Shown here: positions 10,320-19,839 of the stretch, piece after piece
Position numbering within the stretch: position 1 is the stretch's first letter
Layout of the letters: the number at the start of each line of letters is the position of its first letter
NCBI GenBank assembly: GCA_024138015.1
Contig: JAMXBB010000008.1
Location: forward strand, 7,477,390-7,541,389
Length of the DNA stretch: 64,000 nt
Reading direction: 5' to 3'
From: Lumnitzera littorea
Lineage: Eukaryota; Streptophyta; Magnoliopsida; Myrtales; Combretaceae
The notes under the pieces: model-generated
What the model saw: the letters and a program-made list of their open reading frames with translations, nothing else
The model's database searches: none
Told to the model about the DNA's origin: nothing
Made by a program: the position numbers and the translations under genes

Positions 10320-13165
10320 CGAAAGTAAAATAGAGATTATCTTGTGAAATAAGCACCTCAATCAGGGAACTTATGCATGATATCGATACCCTTCCACCAG
10401 ATACATATTTGGACTGGCCCCACAAGCATTAGTGCTTTGCTAGTAAAAATCCAAAAGATGGCCAACATATAAGTGCTTTTATCTAACTGTAGGTAATTTG
10501 CTGAAGAAACTAAGTTTCAGGGTATCAAATGTGTCTCCGGTGTAAGTACTTTGACATTCACATCAATAGTTTGCACAAGGGTAATGTGAGAATAAAACAA
10601 CAACACAAACTCATGATTGTCTAGGATTTTGGTCCCTTTACTTAGTGTGCTTCTGAGATATTTATCGGTGAGGGGAACGAGAATGGCAATTAAGCCATCT
10701 TCCCATAATTTATTTGATTCGTTTGGATCTCCAATTGTCACTCCACATGTTAATCGTGATGCTCCTATCTTCTCCGCATTGCAATGCCTTTAGTAGGACA
10801 TGCTTAAACTTGAAGACCTAAAGGCGAAATGGACTATCAACACTACCTAGACCTAGATGTAGGCTAGATCCGAAACACGAGTTGATCTAAAACCAAGTCA
10901 GCAGGATGAGGACTGGACCAGGCCCATCCTTTACAATTTTGAACCATGAGAGGAATTGTTGGGATGACAGTTCCTAGATGGGTTAGATCCCAAGACCTAG
11001 TAGGTTTTGACTCACATCAAATTTGAGAAAAAAAAAAAAAAATTATCGGGGTGAACTTACATTGTAGGCTTGAAATATCAATGGACATAGGCTTGCCATG
11101 TAGGCTTGAAATGACAAGAATAGTCTGCTATCATAGCAAGGCTATGGATTAAAAAAGAGAGATAAATTTTAACTAAAGATGACAAAAGTGAAAAGAATGA
11201 TATGTGGGCTTGTATTTTCAAAACACAACACAGGCATAGACGTAGGGAAGCCTAGCTTGGCAATTTAAGAGTTCATAATTGGCTTGTGGAAGCCGGGTTT
11301 GAATCAGCTTTAGAATTTTCTAGATAGATCGACTCGATCGATCAATTTGAATCGATAATTCAAAATTTGTCAAATTAAATAATAAAAAGAAAAAAAAAGA
11401 GTATATACATGATATATATGCATATATTATACATAATTTGTACATACCATATTTTATATTTTATAAAAATATATATATTTATACTTAATGGAAAAAAAAT
11501 TGTCTATTCAAGGGTTTCGGAATTGGCTCATGAACCTCATGAATTGGTTGAAACCAAGCATAGTCGGCTTGGTCACGATTCCATCTACATTCAAAATTTG
11601 CTGCTTGGTGGTTTCAAGTCGATTCCGAGCTAGTTTGGCTCGTTCCCTGGTATATGCTAGCGTTTAGATTTGAAAAGACGAGAGCTTGATAAGTGCTATG
11701 AGTTAAAAAAAAAATCTGACGGAAATGGCTAGAGAGGAAAATATATGGAAAACTAAAAAATGAAAAAAAAAAAAAAAAAAGAACTAGAAATGGTGCACAA
11801 GTCTTGGACCCATCCCATAAATCGACAGTTCCAGCAAACCGGCCTGAGACTATTGCTAGTCGGGCTGGTTATAATCCTTGATTTTGAAACTAGGATCCCA
11901 TGGGTGGAAACCCGGTTTCGGATCAGTTCCGCCGCATGTCCGGATCCCTTATATCATATTCGTGGATTGCGATGCAAGAAGTTATTGTGGCTTTTGTTCA
12001 CACATGATTTTCATTGATACAAGATAAATCACTAGAGGCAAATAATAATAAGCAGGCCATCTATCAGACTTTTGTTGCCGAGTATTCACTATCAATGAGA
12101 TCAACCATTGAATTAATGGTCGAGCCGGAAATCTCGATATGATTACCTTGGAGTATATTTATGTGACCATTTGGCTGGGAATATCACCAACACCTCTAAT
12201 CCAAACTTATCGGGTATGTTTTAGTTTAAAAATTTGAGAATGATATCGACAGAAAAATGTGTAAATGGGATCTCATACACTATCCAATTTGTACCCATTC
12301 ACCTATAATTTGTGTATCCACCACTACACTCTATAAGAACAAGCAAACTGAACCCCCGCCTTTACTTTACTCTAATACTAGTAACATGAAAAGAATTCTG
12401 GATATGCCTATACTAGATACTTTAGTATTTTTATAGAGCTATGTGATACCCAAGTCAAAGTGGGTAGTTACCACATTGGATTTATATGTCATGTGCACCC
12501 TTTTACAAACAAAATAGAGTAAATACAAGGGTTGATGAGTAAGAATGAGATCTTATGAAAACTTGAATTTGATAAGTGTATAGATTGAGAAATAATATAG
12601 GATGAAGTAATTAAGGTCGTAATCCATTTTTTTGATGAGATAAAAAAAATAAATAAATATCAACCATGTAGATCTAGATCTAATCTAAGTGATTCAAATT
12701 TAGTTTGGATATTGATTGATTAAACTATATTAATAGAAAATCAATTCTGAAACTATTAGCAAACTGAGGTCTATACGTAGAAAAAATCTCTATTGACAAA
12801 GCATGGGATTTTGTGTGTGGTTGTGGCTCTCTCCTAAATTACCCATTCTTATGTATATAAATGTAATTGGGTTTATCTACTTGGCTAAATTTTGGTTCTA
12901 GTAGGAGCTTCTCTATCCGATAGTTCATTTGTAAATTATAATTATAAGTCGAATGGCTAAAGCATCTCATAACATTAGATGCATAAATTAAGTTTAAAGT
13001 CTAACCATGTGTGCGTGTTAATAATCATAATTTTAGGGCACAAAAATACGTGAGTTCTAATATTTTCGGGCAAGGACCATGTTTCGTATAAAAAATGGAA
13101 TAAGGTTAGTTCCATTTCGGAAGAAGATTGAAGGTTTTTTCCCTTAATCTCAAAGTCATAGAGGA
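10320..13165. other. Intergenic, no gene recognised
   Basis: About 90 open codons run on the minus strand at about 10,517-10,790, with no recognised domain and no clear start. Near 11,500-11,640 and 11,810-11,960 are GC-richer patches with CCGG words that could be remnants of DNA transposons. Poly-A runs lie near 11,027 and 11,762. No complete feature can be defined. Confidence 0.4.
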
Positions 13166-13745
13166 TGTTGACAGGATACTTTAAACATAGGCCCTACTAG
13201 ATCCGATGCATCTTATGGCCTGAGGCTTGCTCTTGTGGGTCTAAGCCCTAAGCCTATATTGACCAAGCCCAATAAACCTTGCAGCAGCTAGAATGTACAA
13301 GATAAGAATTAATTATAAACCTTGCAGCAGCTAGAATGTACAAGATAAGAATTAATTATAAACCTTGCAGCAGCTAAAATGTACAAGATAAGAATTAATT
13401 AGTGTGAAATAGTCACGTTCAGAATAAGTAGGACACGTCGGGCACGATGACCCTAGTCTCCTATACTTGCAAGAGAAAATCTCCCTCTCACCAACTGACT
13501 TTCAATTGCTGGTTCGCCTCAACTCCACTCCACTATAAATACTGGGTTATTATCTAATGGTAAATTTCTCTAGACTCTGCACATTAAGCTTACATATTAT
13601 TTATACTCTTAAAAGCCCTATTATTGATTTAAGCATTGGAGTAGCCATGTTGAACAATCCCCTGGTATCACCTTATAGTATGTTGTTCTGTAGGTATTCC
13701 ACGTACAAAACCTTAATACTTACTGGCAAGAACTTAGAGGCGACA
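13166..13745 (+). repeat. 5' LTR of the Tat element
   Basis: Begins TGTTGACAG and ends GGCGACA; aligned with the 3' LTR over the full length. TATA box TATAAATA at 13,534-13,541. It is about 110 bases longer than the 3' LTR, mostly because of a triplicated 43-bp unit. Many transitions separate the two LTRs, so the insertion is old. Confidence 0.88.
13274..13402 (+). repeat. 43-bp unit repeated three times in the 5' LTR
   Basis: Units start at 13,274, 13,317 and 13,360 (AAACCTTGCAGCAGCTAGAA...), an exact 43-base period. The first two are identical and the third has one G-to-A change in CTAGAATG. The 3' LTR has a single diverged unit at the equivalent site (about 23,337), so the expansion happened in or after the 5' LTR only. 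Confidence 0.9.
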
Positions 13746-13747
13746 TT

Positions 13748-13765
13748 TGGCATCGTTTGTGGGAA
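13748..13765 (+). other. Primer binding site
   Basis: TGGCATCGTTTGTGGGAA follows the LTR end CGACA after two bases. Plant gypsy elements commonly have TGGCGCCGT...GTGGGAA here. The two differing bases (GC to AT) fit CpG decay. I do not assign the tRNA. Confidence 0.65.
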
Positions 13766-13839
13766 TCGAAATTCCTACACCTGAAACCTTAAACACATTA
13801 AACACATACCTCGCGAATAATTCCTTTAACATTATGTCC

Positions 13840-15485
13840 TAATGTGACGAGTAGGAGGACCAACAGTTGGTAAAGGACCAACTTGGAGGCAATCAGCCCC
13901 TCCCAAGGGTTGTGTTGGAAGAGCGCTTGGAGTGCATGGAACGTTTGGTTGAAGAATATGTTGCACAGGACAGGCTACTCTATACTCACCTAAAAGAAGT
14001 GGAGTGGCACAACACATAAACTAACCCCTTCCAAAAGCTTCGGATGCTTGTATTAGGTAGAACAGCATCCAGTAGCAGCAACAGAATGGTAGAGATCAGT
14101 AACTTGATCCACCCTTGCATCAGCATCAAGTAAGGTCCATGATTGAGCTTTGGTTGGCAATGAATAAGAAGCCAACTCGTAAGGAGTGTAAGCTCATGCA
14201 GTTACATGACAAGCTCACTTAACAGATGATGCTAACCTAAATGAGTTTTGTACCATGGTAAGGTAGCTCTCCGAGTAGTAGGGGAGCAAGGCTATTGGCA
14301 ACACTGGGCTGGTCGCCAGCAATAAGACTCCCTTCACTAGGGGTGCCCAAGATGATGTGTTTGCCCCTAACAGCAAACTTCTATCCTTAGACTAGTACGA
14401 TGGCACGAGTGATCTTGATGACCATCTTCTCTACTTCTGCACCCTCATAAACCTCCATAGTTATGAGGATGTTATAATGTGCAAGGCTTTCCCAAGCATC
14501 TTAAGGAAGGTAGCTTGGATGTGGTTTAACCACCTCCCTACAAATTCTATTAGCTCCTTTGATGAGCTAGCGTGAAGATTTAGTCTCCACTTTATGGCTG
14601 GCAAGCCTCCATCTAAGGATACATTGTCCTTATACCTTGTAAGGCAGGGTGAAGACAAGTCTCTATACGACTACGTTACCTGGTTTAACAATTCTGTGGT
14701 CAAGATCCCTCAACTGGACAAGGGAGTCGTTGTCCATGTCGCACAACTTAGTATTTGACCATTAAGGGATTTCTTTTGATCGCTTGTGAAAAGTAAGTCA
14801 AAGACCCTGGTTGACTTTTAGAACAAAGCCTAAAAATATATCAACTAGGAAGACAACATTTGTGCTAGGCATGATGCTAATTGAGAAAGGTCGAGAGGAA
14901 AGCAAGACAAAGAAAAATTGTCTGTGAAGAATCCCCTCGGTGGTAGGATGATGAGCAGACCAGAAAGGGAGAGCTTTGGGAAGAAGAATTGCTGGGCTAA
15001 GCGTGACCCACTCCCCCCTCCTATTTACACCCAGTATACACCCCTGAATAAACTTATTGCCCAAGTCTATTCCGAAGTGAAGCACCGGAATTTACTTTAG
15101 TGGCCGTAGAAAATGCAGGGGTACTCTAGTCATTAGAACTCTAATAAATATTGTCAGTTCTACGAAGACCATGGCTACACTATTGACGAGTTCTTTTAGT
15201 TGAAGAATGCCCTTGAATATGCCATTCAACATGGTTTCTTCAATGAATATGTGGCTCATCAGAGGAATGACAATTGTTTTGATGATGATGGAGATAGGGC
15301 ACCTTAGAGGCAATAGACCTAAAACGCCTACACCAAGCAGAATAATGACTGCCGCAATGATCATGCCCTTAATAGTGTCATTAATGTAATCATGGGGGAG
15401 GCCATACCTTGGGAGTCGGCTAAGTAGCAGCAGCTTGGTTAATGCCCCATCAGAGGTGCTTGTTGTAAGAGAGAAGAGATAGAAG
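13840..15485 (+). pseudogene. gag of the Tat element (broken)
   Basis: The retrotransposon gag fold is recognisable near 14,470-14,720 (MCKAFPSILRKVAWMWF, then SFDELA, LYLVRQGEDKSLYDYV and WFNNSVVKI). A C-terminal block near 15,150-15,250 reads YCQFYEDHGYT, then LKNALEYAI and FNEYVAHQ, the usual end of plant Ty3/gypsy gag. Family role: virus-like particle capsid and nucleocapsid. Several in-frame stops lie where Gln or Trp is usual (for example before RFSLHF and before LKNALE). No usable start was identified. It is non-functional. Confidence 0.75.
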
Positions 15486-15965
15486 TTGGATACTTTCATC
15501 TCCTTCTCTGATGAAGACCTTGAACGGGTCGATATACCCCATCAAGATGCCCTGATGATAAAGGTAAGGATCTCAAAATTTGAGGTCTTAAAGATTATGG
15601 TGGATACTGCCAGCTTTATCGACATACTCTTCCTCCACACATATGAGAGGATAAGGAAGAAGCTACTAGTAAAAATGAAGCCATACCATAATAATTTGAT
15701 AGGCTTCAATGGAAGTATGTCTGAGCTAAGGGTATCATTACGTTAAATATGGAACTTGGCGATGATGACAATTGTGTGGCATGAAGATGACCGCATAGCA
15801 CATCGACTCGTAGAGTTTGTTGTGATTGATTGGCCTTCCCCTTATAACGTGCTCTTGGGAAGACCAAGCCTTAATGTGTTTGGGGTGATCACATCCTCCC
15901 TTCATTTGAAGGTCAAATTCCCGACCCCAACCGGGGTGGGAGTATGTAGATGTAATTAAAAGCTC
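15486..15965 (+). pseudogene. Aspartic protease region of the Tat element (broken)
   Basis: FSDEDLERVDIPHQDAL, then the active-site loop, which reads DTAS (Asp at 15,603-15,605) instead of the usual D-T/N-G-S. LIGFNG and the C-terminal YNVLLGRPSLN block, followed by LHLKVKFPTPTGVG, complete the family pattern. One stop interrupts the domain near 15,744. The Gly-to-Ala change next to the catalytic Asp would probably impair the enzyme even without the stop. Confidence 0.75.
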
Positions 15966-16249
15966 TCGCGAGAGCTGTATGTCAAGGTAGTCAAAGGGAA
16001 TGGTATCTTCATCCTAGAAATAGGCCTATAGGAGAGGTTGGATGAGAGAAGTGAGCCTAGAGAGAAAACACAAGACATCTAGATCAAAACCTCACATGAG
16101 CAGACCACTAAAGTTAGGATTGAGACTCCAGTCAAGGTAAAGGATGAAATCACTGCCTTCTTATGGGCAAACTTGGACAGGTTTTCTTGGTTAGCATCGG
16201 ACATGCCTAGAATTTCCCTCGACTTAGCGACTCATAGCCTCAACATTAA

Positions 16250-17525
16250 CACTATAGTGTAGCCTATCAAACAGAAGAAGAGGCATTTCACTCCGAAAAG
16301 GTAGGCTGCAATCGAGGAGGAAGTACAAAAGCTGCTTAAGGTTGACTTCGTAAGGGAGGAAAGTACTCGATATGGCTAGCCAACATGGTATTGGTAAAGA
16401 AGAAGAATGGGAAGTGGCGAAAGTACATCGATTACATCGACCTCAATAAAGCTAACCCTAAAGATTGTTTCCCCCTCCCGAGGATTGATCAACTCGTTAA
16501 TTCTATATCGGGACATGTCCTGTTGAGCTTTATGGACGTCTTCTTGGGGTATAACCAGATCAAAATGGACATAAAGGATAAAGTCCATACCTCTTTTATC
16601 ATCGATTATGATACGCATTATTACACTATGATGCCATTTGGATTGAAAAATGTCGAGCCTACATACCACCAAATGGTAGCGAAATTGTTTAAGCCCCAAA
16701 TTAGGTATAATATGGAGGTGTACGCTGATGACATGATCATTAAGAACTGGATGCTGGTCGATCATGTCAAGGATCTTTAGGAAGCCTTTGACTAAATGCG
16801 CACGTATGACATGAAGTTAAACCCCTAAAAGTACATCTTTGGATTCAGATCTGGTAAGTTCCTTAGATTTCTGGTCATACAAAGAGGTATTGAGGCTAAC
16901 CCCGAGAAGATCACTACCATCAAGGCAATGAAGCCTTTAACCTCGGTCTGAGATGTACAAAAACTCACTAGCATGGTGGCTATCTTGAGTAGATTTATCT
17001 CAAAGAGTGTCGACAGATGCGTTGAGTTCTTTAAAATCTTGAAAAACTCAAAAGGTTTTAAATAGACTTCAAAGTGTATTGTTGCCTTTTAGCAGCTCTA
17101 GAACTTCCTAGTACACCTACCAATCTTCTCTAAGCCTGTCCATGGAGAAGACCTCTTTTTGTACTTGGCTGTGAGCGACCGAGCGCTCTCCTTTGTATTG
17201 GTCCGAGTAGAGGGAAGAGAGCACAAGTTAGTCTATTATGTCAGCCATATACTACAAGCGCTTGAGATCAGGTATACCTAGGTAGAAAAATTTGCCTTGG
17301 CCATCGTTATCATAGTACGATGGCTGAAGCCCTACTTTCTGGTGCACCAGGTAATCATACTCACGAATCAACCAGTATGTACCATGCTGCAGAAACCTAA
17401 TACGTTTGGATGGATGATGAAGTATGCAATGAAATTGAGTGAGTATAAAATCTAGTATTAGCTTTGAACGCCCCACAAGGCATAGGTGCTAACTGACTTC
17501 ATAGTAGAATATATAGGAGAAGAGG
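16250..17525 (+). pseudogene. Reverse transcriptase and RNase H of the Tat element (broken)
   Basis: The RT starts near 16,258 with P-I-K-Q-K-K-R and an EEEV..LLK block. A one-base frameshift near 16,372 separates this from the core. The core has VLVKKKNGKWR, DLNKANPKD, FPLPRIDQLV, SFMDVFLGYNQI, MPFGLKN and the catalytic YADD box (16,721-16,732), all kept. RNase H follows at about 17,130-17,520 (LVRVEGREHKLVYYVSHIL, then VEKFALAIV and KLSEYKI). Stops after DHVKDL, AFD, NP, RYT, KI, Y, L and HKA fall at positions where related elements have Gln or Arg. Catalytic residues remain but the frame does not. Confidence 0.85.
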
Positions 17526-17529
17526 AAGC

Positions 17530-17985
17530 ATCGTTGGATGATTGCAAACTGGTGTGGACTCTCCATGTCGAGCGGTGGATGTGCGGGCCTTATTTTGACC
17601 AGCTCGCATAAGGTCACTATTTGCTATGCCTTTAAGTTTGTATTTGATTCCAGCAATAACGAATTCGAATATGAGGCACTCATTGCCATTCTTAAGTTAG
17701 CTAAAGAGATCATTGCCGAACATTTACAAATCTTCTTGGATTCCATACTTGTCATTTAGCAAGTTCGAGGTGAATATAAGGCTAAGGATGACACGATGAC
17801 TAGGTACCTTGAAAATGTAAAGAGCCTCTTAGTATAATTCCTTTCGTAGGACATCAGAAAGATCCCTTGACTGGAGAATTTAGTGGTAGATTAGCTATCC
17901 AAGCTCACCTCTACTGACATATGGAAGCTTGAGGTAAAGGATAATAAAATCTTCATAAAGTACCTACCACAAAAAAAAATATAAC
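17530..17985 (+). pseudogene. Second (Tat-type) RNase H domain (broken)
   Basis: After a frameshift near 17,565 the frame reads CAGLILTSSHKV, then the block NNEFEYEALIAILKLAKEI, then LQIFLDSILVI and QVRGEYKAKD, with stops after LVI, SLLV and KIP. The NNE.EYEAL and DS.L blocks are the diagnostic core of the extra RNase H found in Tat/Ogre/Retand elements between RNase H and integrase. Its presence supports the lineage call. Confidence 0.8.
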
Positions 17986-18089
17986 TCTGGACTTGGTAGA
18001 AGTTTTGGAACCGACTACAGCAACACCAAAGCTAAGCTAGTTGGATCCTATGTAGAGTTACTTGGAGTAGGGTATGCTCTTGGAAGACA

Positions 18090-19260
18090 GGAGGGAGACA
18101 AAGAAGCTCCGGTATTATGCTACCAAATATATGTTGATCGATGACGTCTTATATTGTAGGTGAGTCAGCCTCCCCTTGCTTCGATGCCTCCGAGAAGAGG
18201 AAGGGTTGCGTGTCATGAAAGAGTTGCATGCCAAAGTGTATGGTAAACACATTCAGTCCCAAGCTCTTTATCTTTGAGTGCTACGGTTTAGGTATTATTG
18301 GCCCACTATGAGGCAGGATGCAAAAGCTGTAGCCTAAAAGTGCCTGCAATGCTGAAAGCATGCCTTAGTCAATTATGCGCCTAGCATTTCCCTCCAACCC
18401 CTGATGAGCCCATGACCATTCATGCAATGAGGGATTGATATCCTCGGCACCTTCCCGAAAGCTTTAGGAGGACAACAATTTATAATTATTGCTGTCGATT
18501 ACTTCATGAAGTGGGTGAAGGCCGAAGCGGTGGCTAGGATTATGGAGAAAAGTGTTGAATCTTTCATTAGAAACAACATTCTCTCTCGATTCGAGGTCCC
18601 CTATGCTTTCATCATGGACAATGACTGACAGTTTGATAACTCTAAGTTCTTGGAGTTCTGTGCCAAGCACTACATCACCCTACACTTCACATTGGTTGCC
18701 CACCCCCAATCAAATGGACAGGTAAAGGCAACCAACCGGATCATTTTGGATAGCCTGGAGAAGTGCGTGGACTGATCTTAGGGCACTTAGGCTAACGAAT
18801 TGCTCAATATCTTGTAGGGGTACAGGATCACCCATCGTGCTTTTATGGGCGAGACCTCCTTTCGCCTTACTTTCGGGTTGGAAGCAATGTTCCTTATTGA
18901 ACTTGAGTTTCCTAATATCTAAGCTTGAAGTTTCGATGCTACCTTTTACAAGTCATTGTTACAAATTAGTGTCGATAACATTGAGGAAATCAGAGACCTT
19001 ATTGCTGTTCGGGTAATCACATACCAACATCGGGTCCCTTGGTATTACGATTAGAAGATTAGACACAAGGAGTTCAAGGTTAGTGACCTAGTGTGCCGAA
19101 AACTAGAAGCCATAAGTTCACATGAAGGGCAGGGCAAGCTGGCCTCCAATTGGTAGACTCAATTAGAGTTAGAGAAAGATTGGGAAATGGAGTGTACAAA
19201 CTAGAAAGATTGGATGGTGAGCTCATCCCGTGCATATGGAACATTGATAATCTTTGGATT
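18090..19260 (+). pseudogene. Integrase of the Tat element (broken, catalytic Glu lost)
   Basis: The N-terminal zinc-binding part (HAKVYGKH ... CLQC) is followed by the DDE core: GIDILGTFP (first Asp), IMDNDRQF with a stop inside (second Asp), and HPQSNGQVKATNR. In the family the residue after NGQV is the catalytic Glu; here it is Lys (codon at 18,725-18,727), a G-to-A change. The C-terminal part with EFKVSDLV is present. Stops occur where Trp is normal (before PFMQ and before GID). It is inactive. Confidence 0.82.
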
Positions 19261-19404
19261 TATTTTGATTAGCATTATGTTATGTACATTTTTTCCAGAA
19301 TGATGAAATAAAAAAGTTGTTTTATAATTGATTGTCCATTTCTCTCTCTTACTTCCCTTTTTTCTATTGCCATTTAAGAATTCAAATAGGCATATGGATC
19401 ATCC

Positions 19405-19660
19405 ATTAGGAAGGTTGGAATGCTACCGATCTGACCCCCCTCGGGTAACCTCGGTAAGGGGAAACACCCCTTGCATAGAGGAACTCCCTTCCATTGGGTA
19501 GGTTAGAATGCTACCGACCTGACCCTTCTTGGGTAACCTCGGCAAGGGGAAACACCCCTTGTATAGAGGAATTCACCTCTACGGGGTAAGTTGGAACATC
19601 ATCAACCTGACGTCCAATGATTAACCTCGACAAGGGTAAACTCCCCTTGCACAGAGGAAT
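19405..19660 (+). repeat. 88-bp tandem repeat, three copies, with internal hairpin
   Basis: The anchor TGCTACCGA occurs at 19,421 and 19,509, with the diverged CATCATCAA at 19,597, an exact 88-base period. Each unit contains AAGGGG-AAACA-CCCCTT (or a matched variant in unit 3), which can form a 5-6 bp stem, followed by a GAGGAA(C/T)TC box. It lies between the integrase end and the antisense ORF. Confidence 0.88.
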
Positions 19661-19839
19661 TCCTATGTAGATATATTCAAAGGCAAAGAGAAAGTAGGTG
19701 TATAGAGATGACGTTTGAAAAAATTCATTCGTTCGTTCATTGATTGTTAAATTACACAATAGAGGTCAGCATCCCGGCTCAACTTATACATGTTTTAAAA
19801 AAAAAAAAAGGAAAAAGAGATATACATGCTAACGACTGA

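Noticed and set aside
10517..10790. Open minus-strand frame of about 90 codons (TIGDPNESNKLWEDG...)
   Set aside because: No recognised family, no start context and no splice partners found. Kept only as a remark in the intergenic entry.
11500..11960. GC-richer CCGG-containing patches as a hAT-type element
   Set aside because: No terminal inverted repeats, target duplication or transposase residues were seen.
13274..13402. Three evenly spaced repeats considered as a CRISPR array
   Set aside because: The units are directly adjacent with no spacers and lie in a plant LTR.
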